A program made the translations under genes and the position numbers. Source: Carnegiea gigantea (taxonomy: Eukaryota > Streptophyta > Magnoliopsida > Caryophyllales > Cactaceae). Taken from it: a stretch of DNA of 64,000 nucleotides. The notes below the pieces were generated by a model. The model searched no databases, was not told where the DNA came from, and saw nothing but the letters and a program-made list of their open reading frames with translations. This document shows, one piece after another, positions 1 to 11,112 of the stretch. Each line of letters starts with the position of its first letter. Within the stretch, counting starts at the first letter, position 1. The stretch is taken from assembly GCA_029747015.1 (NCBI GenBank), contig JAKOGI010001191.1:161501-225500 (forward strand). Reading direction: 5' to 3'.

Positions 1-2695
1 ACCTCCTTTGTAAGAGACCTTACATTCCCAGAATGATGCACTTTCAGATAATAGCGATGAATCAGTTTGATCCACAGGAAATCAACTTTGGTAGCAATTT
101 GCCATATCATTTTAGTGACTAATGCTTGGTTCCACTTAACAATATCTTTAATTCCCTATCCACCCTTAATCTTGGGAAGACACACTGTGTCCAATGAAAT
201 TAATATAGATCTGCTGTATTCAGGACTTGCATACCAAATATAATTCCTACAGATTTGAATAACATTTATAAAGAGCCCTTTTGGTAAGATAAATAGTCGA
301 CACCAATATCTAGTAAAATTCAATAAAATAATGTGGACAAGTTGGATTCTGTCTGTATAAGAAAGCTTCTTCATTGGCCACCCTTAATTGTGCTGACTGT
401 CTTCTCAACCAAAAACTAGCACTCATCCTTTGATAATTTCTGAGGCTTAATTGGGGTTCCCAAGTAGTTAAAACATAGTGTGCCTTCTTAAAAAACTAGT
501 AAATTTAGCAAACATTTGGCTGTTTGCTCACTTACACCAGCCACAACCAGATGACATTTTGTGGGGTTTATCACTAGCCTATAGACATAAGTAAAATGAT
601 GCAAGGTTGACAATAGAAGCTTTATAAAACAATAAAAGGTCATCAGTAAAGCTAAAGGAGCAAAGCTTAATTTCATTGTACTCAGGGTGATAACGAAATT
701 GTTTTTGTGCAGCAACAACTTTCAATGCATGAGTAAGATATTCCATAATTAGCACAAATAGTAGAGGGGACATGGGATCATTGTGTCGAAGCCCTTTATT
801 AATTTTAAAGATATCTTGGATTTCACCATTAAATTTGATTGAAAATGTAGCTAAAGTTACATATACCATAGCCAACTTGGCAAAGAGTGGAGGAATGCCA
901 TAAAATAGCAAGAGTTGCTGCAAATTTTGACACCTGATAATATCATCTACTGTTTTGAGGTCCAACTTCATTATACAACGAGTGGTGCCATTTTTCCTAT
1001 GATAAAATTCAACCAGATCTTCACAAATAAACACATTGTGTAGGATGCATCTTCTAGGATTGAATGCCTCTTAGGACTTATCCATAACCAATCAATAGTT
1101 AGGTTCTTTCCTTCACTCAAAATCTTTGTAATGCATTTATAGATTGTATCATAGCATGCTATAGGACTTAATTCATTAGGAGTTATAGGGTTCTCCCTTT
1201 TAGGAACTACGGCAAGCAATGTTGTATTTATATAAGATAATAGCTTACTTGATGTAAAGAACTCCTTTATTACTTGACAAACATCTACTCTTATTAATGA
1301 CCAGGTGCTCTTGAAAATTTACTGCTATATCCATCTGGACCTGGACTTTTATCACTGTCAATAGCAAACAACGCTTTTATCGTCTTCTCTTCAGTAACTA
1401 TCTCATTAGGTCATGCTATTGTTGTAGAGTAAGACAGTGTCCTTGCACAATAATATCAATCTCAGGGCTACCCCCTTTGATTTTTATACCCAAAAGTGGG
1501 AGAAGTGCTCCACTATAATAGATCTAATTTCAGTTTTGTTATATGTCATGTCCTCATTTCGTTGTTCCATTGCTTGTACTGCGTTATGATATTACCTTTG
1601 CTTAAGGCTAGCAAAGAAATAGGCAATACACTGATCACCTTGTAACCACAGTTCCTTGGCATTTATTGCAAAAAGCTTCTCTCATCTTGTAAGATTAAGT
1701 GGTACAGTTTTCTAAGGACCTTTTCCTGGTCATATAGTATATGATTTTTAGGCTCTTCATAGATAGTTGATTATATATCATGAAACTGTAGCTGGATGTG
1801 ACAGACTTTCTAATGTACATGTCCAAACCTAGTTTTATTGAGATGTTTTAGAGGCTGTTTAAGTGCTTTGAGTTTCTTCACCAATTGAAACATACTTGTA
1901 CCCTAAATTACTTTCGTCCAACCTTACCTCCCAATATTCATACACTCTAGGGTTAATGTCCACATATTATAAAACTGGAATACCCTTTCTCGATGTATTG
2001 GACTACCTATGTAGGCTAGTAATAAAGGGTAGTGGTCAGAGATATCCTCAAGGAGAACCTCATAGAACATCTAAGGGAAGGATATTACAGCTTCTTAATT
2101 CATTAAAGCTCTATCAAGCTTAGAATATACTCTAGTATTTCCTTACATACCAGGTATAATGAGGGCCAAACTATCTTATCTCCTGTAGTTGGCATTTGTC
2201 CACACAGTTCACAAAGTTTACAACCTTATAGAAGAGGACTCTACCACCCCCAACCTTTCATCAGTTCAAAGCAGACTATCAAAGTTCCCCTTTAAAATAT
2301 AAGGTTTTTTATTGTCTGTCTAATAAATAGCAACCCGTCCCAAAATACTTGCTTCTCCATGTTGTTACTTACTCTATATACAAAAGTGATAAAAATACTC
2401 TCCTCATTGTCATTTATGTACCTCACATATATATATATTGCTTTATGATCTGTAATATATTTAGTATCCAGTTTGAAGGTTTTCGAATAATCCATATACG
2501 ACTTCTAGATGTAGGTGAAGCATTAGAAGTGGCCAACCAGCCCCTACAGATGTGTTGCTTATCTTAGGGTCCTTTGCTAATGTAGTCTTAGTCTCTAGCA
2601 GACCAAGGATAGCAAATTTATTGTAATTAAGAAAGTGTTTTAACACTTCCTATTCATTAGGGCCATTAAGCCCTCTTATATTCCATAAACATATG
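1..2695 (-). pseudogene. LINE ORF2 remnant (endonuclease + reverse transcriptase)
   Basis: The endonuclease start is clear on the minus strand: LWNIRGLNGPNE near 2680 and FAILGLLETK near 2600, matching the WNIRGL and LLETK blocks of plant LINE endonucleases. RT motifs follow in order: DKSPGPDGYSSKF near 1340, a PKRENPITPNELSPIACYDT block near 1190-1140, KLDLKTVDDII near 950 (family form DLKKAYD), GLRHNDPMSPLLF near 800, and FTDDLLLF near 620, where the FADD catalytic box has A to T but keeps both aspartates. The C-terminal block, with LSYTDRIQL and VCLPKIKGG, spans about 370-150. Several stops and frame shifts separate these pieces. The intact protein would nick the target and copy its RNA there. 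Confidence 0.88.
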
Positions 2696-2869
2696 CTATC
2701 CATTATCTGTTGAAAGACTATTAAACCTGTTTTGCACCACTATTCCCATTGCTGGAGATACATTAGGTTTCCACTACTACTTAAGGCATAGTAATTTGAT
2801 TCTCCTTATTTCTGGTTTGATCATGATCACTATTATGTAATTGAAACTTACTTATATTTCCACATTTGA

Positions 2870-3760
2870 ATTCTTATCTGGCTCTACTGTTAAGTCTTTT
2901 AGAGGATTTTGAGATGTCCCCTTCCTTCTGCACTTCAATCTATGTTTACTCTTATAGTTTTCAATTGTATACCCAAGCACAAAGCAATAGGATCATTTCA
3001 ATGGTTCCAAGCATACCCCACTACTTAAACAATCGATTTTTCATACTCATCCATGAAGGTTACTTAATTGGGAAAGTCTTGATTGATATTCATTTTAACA
3101 AGCGCTCTACCAACTCCAATGCGAGATTTGCATTAAATAGCTTTGTCAGTTACAAGGGATGTCCTAGTAGGCTAGCTATTTTGCTCAATCCCTCCTTGCT
3201 CCAATATCAAAAAGATCAGGAAATGCCACCTCTACCAAGATACACATTAAATCCTCTTTGTTCACATTTTGTCCCATAGGCCAAGGTTTAATGACCAAAT
3301 GTTTTTATGTCAAAGTATAGAAAATTCTACTTCAAAGCTTCATCTATCTCAAGATTGGAGTGACACCTTATAATAAACACCCTATCCAGTTTTGATATAG
3401 CTCTACTATAACCCTTGTTACATCAAACTCGTATAAAAAAACCTCTAATTACTAGTAATGGTAGGTTTGCCCCCAATTCAAAACAAGCAATGGATGAGCT
3501 CCAAAATTCAATCTCTGATTGTATATCAGCTTCCTCGATTTAGTGTACTTTCACACCATTATGGACAAAAGGTGGGGTATAATTTAATTTTAAACCCAGG
3601 TTTAGAGCAGTTACCTTAAAAAGTTGTTATCTTGAGTGTTCTCATTTAGGTCAACTTCTTCTGGCCATGTATTCAATTGAGATCTACGTTGTAAGGCATC
3701 GATCCATTTGGAAAGGCTTTCTCTGAGTTCTACCTCTGAAGCTCGCATTTTTGGATTTGT
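2870..3760 (-). pseudogene. LINE ORF1 (gag-like, DUF4283) remnant
   Basis: The minus-strand translation, with stops, gives EIEFWSSSIACFELGANLPL near 3500 and LSKIASLLGHPL near 3180. These match the two hallmark blocks of the DUF4283 domain in plant LINE ORF1 proteins (EFW.....YVLGANPP and LSKIAS.IGKPL). A cysteine-poor remnant follows where the zinc knuckle would lie (about 3020-2960). The N-terminal part (about 3950-3700) is lysine-rich. In intact elements this protein binds RNA and packages the transcript. At least four stops or frame shifts show it is dead. Confidence 0.75.
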
Positions 3761-3959
3761 AGCATCTTCATTTCATTGGAGATTATCATTTCTTTCTAAT
3801 AATGGAGTTTCAACTAGCTTTAGATCATTATTAAGGTCTTTCTTCTGGCCGCTAGTAGTATGGTTCGACAGAGGAGTAAAGTATGTTTTTGCTGCTTTCT
3901 TTGCCTTCTTTCTCAAACTTTTATCTCTACATCCTTCCCTTTACTATTTTTCCCTGGTA

Positions 3960-4580
3960 GCAAGCCTACTTGAAAATATAAAATTCAGCATCATAAGTCG
4001 TTCTCTTACTGGCTAGAAACAAATGGAGTTGTAGAAGTAGCCAATAAGAATATCTAGAGGATAATTGAAAAAATGGCTAAGAACTACAAGGATTTGGCCT
4101 AGTAAGCCACTATTCGCTCTTCAGCATATAGAACTTTGATTTGTACTTTAATAGGAGCAATATTATACTCCCTAGTACTTGGAATAGAAGCTGTACTTCT
4201 AATTAAAATAACTGTACCCTCACTCAAGGCAATTGTGGAAAGTCATATCTTGGAGTTAGAAAGGGCAAAAGCACGATATGAAGAGTTGGTCATGCATGAT
4301 GAAAGGAGATTACGACCATTACATAATGTTCAATTATATCAAACTCGAATTTTATGAGCTTTTAGTTAAAATTTCAAGCCTAGAGACTTACAGAAAGGAG
4401 ATATGGTCTTAAAAGAAACAAGGTTTCTAATCTAAAATCCTAGGGGCAAATTTAGGCCCAATTGGTAAGGCACATGAATAATAGAAACTATCTTGCTAGG
4501 TGAAGCAGTAAAACTCAAGGATATGGATGGAGAGGATGATGCACAATATACATATCTAGATCAATTGAAAAAGTAACGTG
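3960..4580 (+). pseudogene. Tat integrase C-terminal fragment (copy A)
   Basis: Frame 4022 reads NGVVEVANKNI, the block holding the third catalytic residue (E) of the DDE integrase core. It is preceded by a YKIQHHKSFSYW block and followed, across stops, by YRTLICTLIGAILYSLVLG, ERAKARYEELVMHDERRLR (4256-4318) and a terminal DMVLKETRF...RGKFRPNW block. The same blocks appear in copy B at 52330-52055 and 47590-47240. A one-base deletion lies near 3975 and stops occur at several places. The first two catalytic aspartates are not present. The intact enzyme would insert the cDNA into the genome. Confidence 0.85.
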
Positions 4581-5148
4581 CTTAGTCTATAGATCTAGGC
4601 CAAGCCTATGACAAGCTTCGGAAAAGGGTGAAATTTACTTCCTTATAATCAAACCTATAACATGTTCACAAGGCCTACACTAGGCCCAAAAACAAAAATG
4701 ATGTAATGAACTACAAAGGCCTAATTCCGCAATGTGGATACATAGGAAGCCTTAGCGGCCCAACCCTGTTAATCTTTACTAGCTATTCACCTACGTTTGA
4801 AAGAAAAAGTAAGGGACAACTCTTGCCAGCTTGAATTTGGCGGGTTTCTTGGCAGGAACCAGCCAAGATTTAGTAGGTAGAAACCAAGTCGGGTTGTAGT
4901 AGGCAGAAACTGGATCGGATTGAGAACTAATTTCAAGATAAGTATGCTAGGCTATGCTGTATAAGTCAAATAGTTTGGTAGTCAATGAATTTACAATAAA
5001 AGTAATAAATTACTTGGAAAAGCTTTAACATTTTTATTGTCATTCTAAAAGCATACAACTTATAATTAAATTCCTAATAGCATACTACTATGGAAAGCAT
5101 AACAATTTATTCAAGCATTAAGAGGCAAAGCTAGCTCCTGCTATTTCT
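4581..5148 (+). other. Spacer between Tat pol and antisense genes
   Basis: No coding signal is seen. The segment contains a short GC-richer stretch typical of Tat 3' ends (about 4700-4780) and two degenerate copies of the dispersed palindrome, at 4880-4895 (GAAACCAAGTCGGGTT) and about 4906-4922. Confidence 0.5.
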
Positions 5149-6606
5149 TTAACTTCTTGTCTTTGTTGGCTTGAGTTGTTGGCTTCTGAGGGGTAGGATT
5201 TTTAGTTTCTTCCTTGTGCTATGAGGCAGGTTGCCCTTTTCTTTGTTAGTCTCTATCCTCCTAGACTTGAAAAATTTCATAGATTTCTCCTTACGACGAA
5301 TAGCCTTCCTCAACTTAGCACCTGTTGCATTCATCCAATCCAGATAGTGTTCTAAGACGTAAGTAGGGCATGGGACATCATAATGGGGGAACGGTGAAGA
5401 CAATAATCAACCTAGGGCTTGATACGGAAGAATCATTCATGCGACCTAGTTGAGGAACATAGTCCACGGTAAGGATGGTTTGCTTGTGAATGAACTATCT
5501 CATCAATTGTCCAGGGAAGAAGTAGGCTCCCATGGATAGGCCAATGACACGATCATAAGCATTATTTCAATCATTCGTCACAAATTATCGAATGCGCTAC
5601 CACTGAATCACTCTATGAAGAGGCAGGTACTTCTCTAAGGAGCTAATCCAATTTGTCATCGATTTACCCTTGAATAGTCTTTTCCATTGGCAGAATGGAG
5701 CAGTTAAGTATGTGTCTTCATTCTTAGGAGCCTCAATTACCCGAAGGTGTCCTAACAACCAAATCCATATGCCCAGAGAAATAACAAAAACAAAAGAAAA
5801 TAATGAGTCAGAAACAGCAAGAACCTAGTCGGGTTCTACAGTTCACCCCAAAGGGGAAAAAACGAAGAAGGCATATATAAGAAATGACTGAGCAATTGTG
5901 AAAGCCAAGTGCAGGCTAGGAAGAAGCCGGCCAGATTCTGGGGCCAAGTGACAGCTAAGCACAACCCAAATAGTGGGAAGATCTACCTAAAACAGCAGTG
6001 GGCTCCCTGAAAAGTACAAATCCAAGTAGTGGCAAAGCCAATCTAAGCATAATATGGTTTCTGTAATAATAAAGGGGATATGAGTTTGATCACATCGAAT
6101 CTATTTAGCTATTTAGTAACATCAGAAGGCCCCTAATTTAGCACCATAATGAATAGGAAGGCTCTTAAGAGGCATAAGAGAATTGCACGACCTTTGTGTA
6201 TACCATCGAGAGTTTGCACATTCTCCCTTGGAAAATAAGAAATTAGGGAGACAAAATCCACTTTATCCCCAACAATAATGGTAGAAATGTGCTCTTCATT
6301 TATACTTAGGAAACTATTATATTTAGAGGATATATCTGTTGAATAAGCTCGCAAAATAAGGGGATAATAAGCCAGAAAAACTAGGATAGCAGTAACTTCC
6401 TCAATTAAGGGGCACAATTTACGTTCCCTGTACCAAAAGACATTAAGTTCAGAATCCCAAAAGCTGGCAACAGCCCTAAGAAACTCCGTAGAGATTTTTA
6501 ACTTGTCGAAGACTAAGGAGGTTGCTTAAATAGAGGTTTTTTAGCTTATTCTTATCTCTTATATCAAGGGTTAGCTGCCAAGAGGATATGACCTTTTCAA
6601 AAGACA
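5149..6606 (-). pseudogene. Antisense extra gene 2 of Tat copy A: DUF7745-like protein
   Basis: The start at 6606 is chosen because both copies begin MSFE..(I/L)SSW at this point (copy B at 44560). The protein then shows FWDSELNVF, LCPLIEEVTAIL, an SSKYNSFLSINEEH block, VDFVSLISYFPRENVQTLDGIHKGRAI (6280-6180) and a hydrophobic LLRAFLFI. This pattern matches the plant DUF7745 / aminotransferase-like mobile-domain proteins (HKGRAILxCL resembles the family block GKILCCL). Exon-2-like sequence follows at about 5760-5450 (WLLGHLRVIEAPKNEDTYL) and a lysine-rich tail ends at 5149. A non-coding T-rich insert at about 6080-5790 corresponds to an intron in copy B. Stops near 6545 and 6130 break it. Its function is unknown. 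Confidence 0.65.
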
Positions 6607-7119
6607 TGGTGAACAATAGAAGATTACTCCTACGATGGAATAATGAGCAACCTTTATTTATAACTGCCAAAAACAATTAATTCAAAGCTTTGTAGAATTT
6701 GGATTGGCTGGTCAATAGGAACACGACTGGGTTCCTCTTTTAGGAACAACACAAAGCCAAATCCAAATAGGATAAGGTGAAGTGGACCCACCAAAGGGGG
6801 CCATTGGAAATTCGGATAGGATCCACCAGGGAACCTCTCCAAGATGTGTGCTTGGGCTGCCCAATAGTTCTATTTTATTTTATGAAGTCCTAAGAATCTG
6901 TAACTTTGACTAGCTATAATTTAATAATTATCTAATAAAATTTTCGAATTATTATTCAGGACTGCACAACTCTTGACACTTAGTGGTGCTTTTATTTTTT
7001 ATTCTTTTTTTTGCGAGACCGGAACTCTATTTGTATGATCATTTTAGAGTAGCTTGCATCAAAATTTGTATAAAAGTGACATTGCATAACCAAGCAGCAT
7101 TACATAATCGTAGAAAGCA
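6607..7119 (-). other. Leader between the two antisense genes
   Basis: No convincing coding sequence is seen. The best copy of the dispersed Tat palindrome in copy A, GGAACACGACTGGGTTCC, lies at 6718-6735, about 110 bases upstream of the antisense DUF7745-like start. AT-rich sequence fills 6880-7015. Confidence 0.5.
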
Positions 7120-9228
7120 TCATACATAATTTGTTGGACAATTACCGTTGATCATCTCAGAACCTACTGCTACTTCCACCAAAAAGGTAGTCATTGTAAC
7201 TAGACACAAAGTCATAATCGACTGATGAGCGACTAGTACTAATTTCAGGTCCGGGACTACCACTGTGGCCCAAGAATCACACGGAGGGTGGTTGTGCATC
7301 GTCCCATAGAATCTAAGGCACATAAGACTCCGCAAAGGACGAGGCAAGGGCATAAGGATCATGTGGATCATAAACTTAGAGCGGTTCTACCTCAATAGGT
7401 AAATTTGGATGAGGCTCTGTTTCTCTGGCATGAGAAGACTCTTGGATATCTTGTGCCCTTATTGAACAATGTCTCCTTGAATGTGATCTGTGAGATCTCA
7501 AATTAGATCTTCGAGTGCTTACTTCAGGTCCGTTTTTATGGAAAAAGAAAATTTAGTAAAAGCAAAAAAAATCACATCAAAAAATAAAGGAGACAGGTTA
7601 CCTTGCCCGTTTAGGGGTGATACCAAATAAAAAGGTTTGCAAATGCCCTTTTCATGTAATGAAAGTGATGCACTATCGTGCTTGATTACTCCCATTATAC
7701 TAAACGAAAGAAGTGACAAATAAGTGTACAAACACCTCAAGGAGTCGAATTAAACAACGTACTTCTCCCCCTAAGGGTATAGGGAAAAAGGAGCCCAAGA
7801 CATTCAAATTTCGAGACCAATGGAACATCTTTGTGCCACCTCTTCTCGTTGTCTTGCCACTTTAACTCTCACATTAGGTCTGGAAGCATTAGCACTCAAG
7901 TCCTATAAAGGATGTGTAAGGATCAGAGATTTGAGAAATATAATAAATAAGGGGAAAATGGTAGGGTAGGTTACCAAATCGTCCATAATGTTATGGAGAT
8001 AGGTAGCATAGTCACATTCATGATTGATATAATCAATGAAGTGATGACCTATTTTCATCTCATCCATGTGCTCAGGAGACAAGGTCCATGCATAGAAGAT
8101 GGATTGAGGTGGATTTTTGTGAATGAAAAGAGGCCATTGGTTACCACATTAGGTAATAACTCTTTCACCCAAGCACCAAACAAAACTGAACGGACACTCC
8201 ATAAGGATTTAACGTTAGCTGCAACACCAAGCCACCTGCAACCTAGGAGTAGGGACCTGACATTGCCACATGTGGAAAATTTACCTACATAGACAAGAAA
8301 ATAGAAAAAACTAGAACACTAAAACACCCAAATTTCCACAAGACACCTAAGGCAATGATATCGTGGTCAAAGCATTTATCACTTCTTGAAGTCGCTAAAG
8401 ACTTCCAGCTCAAAATTGCCACAGAACTTGATTTTCGTTAGTCCATGAGACTATAGATGAAAAATGAGTAGGTTTTCTCGATCCTAGTGAAAGCTTACGA
8501 AATACTCGTAGAACCAGAGTTGTAAAAAATAAGAAGTCAATAATAAGGGACTACAAATAAAGAACATGAAGTATTTTTTTAAGAAAAGTGATTACCTTGA
8601 TTACCCTCCATAAACAACCAAATAGTCAAACTAGTATTATGTTCCCCTTAAGTTTTCTCATTTTTTCCCCACCCTGACTCGCATACGATGAATAAGGGTG
8701 GGATATGCAGGAATCCTTAATTCAAGTCGTTCACTCTATCAAGGTCAATGAGGTTATCTAGGTAGTGGAAGTAACATTGATTGCCCAATTATAAAAAATA
8801 GCAGTGCCAAGAAGAAGAGGAAAAATTAGCATGGGCTTGCTCATCAACAGAATGCTCAGCCCAGTGTTCATCATCAGTTATCACGTCAAAAAGGATGTTG
8901 TAAGGGAACATGGGGAATTCTTTTTATGACAGGACTAAAGAGCTGGAAAAGTCGATCATGCAAAAGATAGAAGTCTTCTTGATAGACTAACAGGTGCCCT
9001 GAAAAGGTGAGACATGTTAACATAGCAAAATCGAGAGGGGTTATAGTCATCTCTCCATGCAGGAGATGCAGAAGATTAGTTGTATCCCAAAATTGCTTGA
9101 CTACCACTCGAGTAATGTATCAATCAGTTAAATCTATTACCCCTTTTAGAGCAAAATGAAAGGCAACAAAACTAGCATTTGTTTGCACAGATAGGACTCT
9201 AGCTTCTCTACCCCTTAAGGTCCATCAT
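7120..9228 (-). pseudogene. Antisense extra gene 1 of Tat copy A: plant mobile domain (PMD) protein
   Basis: The start at 9225-9228 is supported by copy B, where an ATG lies in the same local sequence (A: ATGGACCTTAAGGGGTAGAG; B: ATGGCCTTATAAGGGGTAGA). The PMD core reads FWDTTNLLHLLHGEMTITPL then DFAMLTCLTFSG (9095-9000), matching the family pattern W..TH.FH...GE.T.TL.D...L.GL. Further blocks shared with copy B are GNQCYFHYLDNLIDLDRV near 8770, SGSTSIS..FTRIEKTYSF near 8490, an FGAWVKELLPNVVTNGLF block near 8160-8110, and a C-terminus with DPYALASS (7350) ending near 7120. PMD proteins (MAIL1/MAIN relatives) are found in host genes and in transposons, with no enzymatic role established. Many stops are present. 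Confidence 0.72.
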
Positions 9229-9620
9229 AAATTTTCCAGGGGAACCAGCACCTTTAACTAGATCTTCCGCAAAAGGAAGGATAGTAAGCAATATTAGGAT
9301 AGTGATTGTTTTAAAAACAAACTACATAAAATGAAAGAAGAATACGTATTGCATTTGAAGCAGCCTACTTAGATGCATGACAAGCACCATCCACTAAGAG
9401 GTCTATTCTCCTCCAAGCTTCTATTGATCTCCATTCCCTCTCAATAAAAGAATCCTAAGGGAGTTTTTCTGCTCCAGTTTGTTGGAGAGGAGGTATCTTT
9501 CTTACACTTTTGATTTTAGAGCATAATTACAAACACTCCCAATTAAAAAAATGAAGATAGGAAGCAATAAAAGATGCAAGTCAGGAGAATAAGATAGATT
9601 CAGCAAAGGCGTGAAGTGAG
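9229..9620. other. AT-rich leader upstream of the antisense PMD gene
   Basis: No gene is recognised. On the minus strand this would be the 5' region of the antisense PMD transcript. The copy B counterpart (about 41850-42220) ends in a pyrimidine run followed by AGG directly before the ATG, which resembles a splice acceptor. An upstream non-coding exon is therefore possible. Confidence 0.35.
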
Positions 9621-10330
9621 GCTTCTAAGTGTATGCTATTTATAACCAAACACAAGAGAAGAAAAAAAAAAGAGGGCAAAACCAGTGGGGGACGCAGCTG
9701 TGTTCCCATGCAAGTGCATGCATATATTACACATGCATGAGGTCAACCAAGTTTAAAGAAGCGAGAAGAAAAGAAAGAAAAAAGGGCCAAAAAGGGGGAC
9801 CCAGTCGCATCACCATGCATGCAACACATGCATTAAGGTTACATGAAACAACTATAAAAGCACGATGGTGACGGAGGAAAAGGCATCAAGAAAAGAAATG
9901 GAACTCGGTAAGGTTCCCCCACTAAAAGCATGAATAAGCACATGCATTATAATGCACAAAACAACAAGTAGCCCAAAAAAAAAAAAGCAAAAGGGGATTC
10001 GGCCAGGTTCCAACTTCACATGCACCCATGTTGTTTGCGGAAGAATTAAAACACAAAATGATCACAAGAAAGCAAAACAAGCAAAGCCAAAAAGCAAGAG
10101 ACCTGGCCGAGTTCCCAAGGCATGCAAGACATGAAATAAAGTCCAAAGCTCTTTAATCAAGGTGCATGCAAGCAAGAAGAAACAAAAGAAAGCGGAAGCA
10201 TTGGAACGAGATAGGTTCCAAAGGGAATCTACCTCACATGCACCAACATTTTTAAGTAAAAGATAACTACAAGAAGACAAATAGAGGAAAGGCCAAGGAG
10301 AAACAGGGACCTAACCACGGTAATTAATAA
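9620..10330. repeat. Degenerate ~100-150 bp repeats with palindrome and CATGTGAG motif
   Basis: Blocks repeat the same theme on the minus strand: GTGCATGTGA followed by a GGAACC..GGCCGRRTTCC-like string, then a T/C-rich stretch. Examples lie at 10225-10200, 10115-10100 and 10020-9995. Copy B has the matching block at 41500-41850 with better preserved units. The position, between the antisense genes and the 3' LTR, is the hypervariable 3' untranslated region of Tat elements. Confidence 0.6.
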
Positions 10331-10529
10331 AGTGGCCAAATTTGACTATCAAAGAAGCTTACAAATACGAAGATGAAATGAAATAAGATATCTTGGGACT
10401 CGATCTGGATCATTTATACTCAGGCAATGCATATCAAAGAGTAGAATCCAAGGCTTATAAATCCAACTAGCAAGCAAACAGAGAAAAGAAATCCCCTTGC
10501 AAAAAGGGGGGAAAATGGTTACTAGATCA

Positions 10530-11040
10530 AGATAGTCAAATTCAAAATCAGCTATACTCTTGAAAGGTCAGTTAGACCAGCGAAAGGTTAAGTTCAAAAT
10601 CTATTAGGCTGGTGAAAGGTCTACTAGATCGACGAAAGGTCAAATTCAAAGAACACTAGACTAGCAAAGGGTCTACTAAATTGATGAAAGGTTAACATCA
10701 GAATCCACTAGATCGATAAAAGGTTCGCTAAACTAACTATAGGTTACCATCAAAATTTGTTAGGCTTGCAAAAGGTTCATTACAATGGTGAAAGGCCAGC
10801 TAAACTGCTAAAGGTTAACATCAAAAATTTGCTAAACCGTGCAGGTTCTGTTAGACTAGAGAAAGGTCTGCTAAACCAGTGACAAGTTCACACCAGATCT
10901 GCTACACCAACAAAACATGTGCTACATCGACAAAAAGCTTGCTACACCAATGAAAGGTCCACCAGACTGATACAAGGCTGACATCAAGATCCACTAGACC
11001 GATAAGAGGTTAAGTGGACTGGTGAAAGGTAGAACTCAAC
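10530..11040. repeat. Minisatellite of ~20-25 bp subunits in Tat copy A 3' region
   Basis: The plus strand repeats CTACTAGAYCGAYGAAAGGT-like subunits more than fifteen times, interleaved with CAAATTC or AACATCA linkers that give longer periods of roughly 50-75 bases. The reverse complement (CCTTTCGCCGGTCTAGC) is the same sequence family as the block at 40740-41340 in copy B. Tandem repeats in the 3' untranslated region of Tat/Ogre elements are known sources of plant satellites. Confidence 0.75.
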
Positions 11041-11096
11041 TTAAAAGGCAACCACATATGCCATTTACTTTGACCGTCACCTTACTCAGGCTCGAT

Positions 11097-11112
11097 TAAA
11101 GTGGTGGCTAAC
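11097..11112 (+). promoter_or_regulatory. Polypurine tract, Tat copy A
   Basis: TAAAGTGGTGGCTAAC lies directly before the LTR start TATAGACACC. Copy B reads AAAGTGGGGGCTAAC then TGTAGACATC on its own strand, so the tract and LTR edge are shared. The LTR start has lost its TG (now TA). Confidence 0.75.

Larger units (their letters stand above)
1..3950 (-). mobile_element. L1-type LINE (non-LTR retrotransposon), 3' end outside window
   Basis: Read on the minus strand, the segment gives an ORF1 with a DUF4283-like region, then ORF2 with apurinic endonuclease and reverse transcriptase, the usual order of plant L1-clade LINEs. Its 5' end lies near 3945-3960, where the plus strand switches to Tat integrase sequence. 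The 3' end and poly-A tail lie left of the window, so target duplication cannot be checked. All frames are broken. It is longer than the 5'-truncated LINE copies usually seen because ORF1 is present. Confidence 0.85.

Noticed and set aside
5149..9228. Host PMD/MAIL1-type genes
   Set aside because: Both genes occur again in the second Tat copy at the same internal place and are full of stops, so they are element-borne.
9629..10280. Several basic ORFs on both strands
   Set aside because: They lie in the degenerate repeat block of Tat A and have no conserved counterpart in copy B.
10530..11040. CRISPR-like array
   Set aside because: Units are contiguous and degenerate with no unique spacers; it is a minisatellite in a plant retrotransposon.
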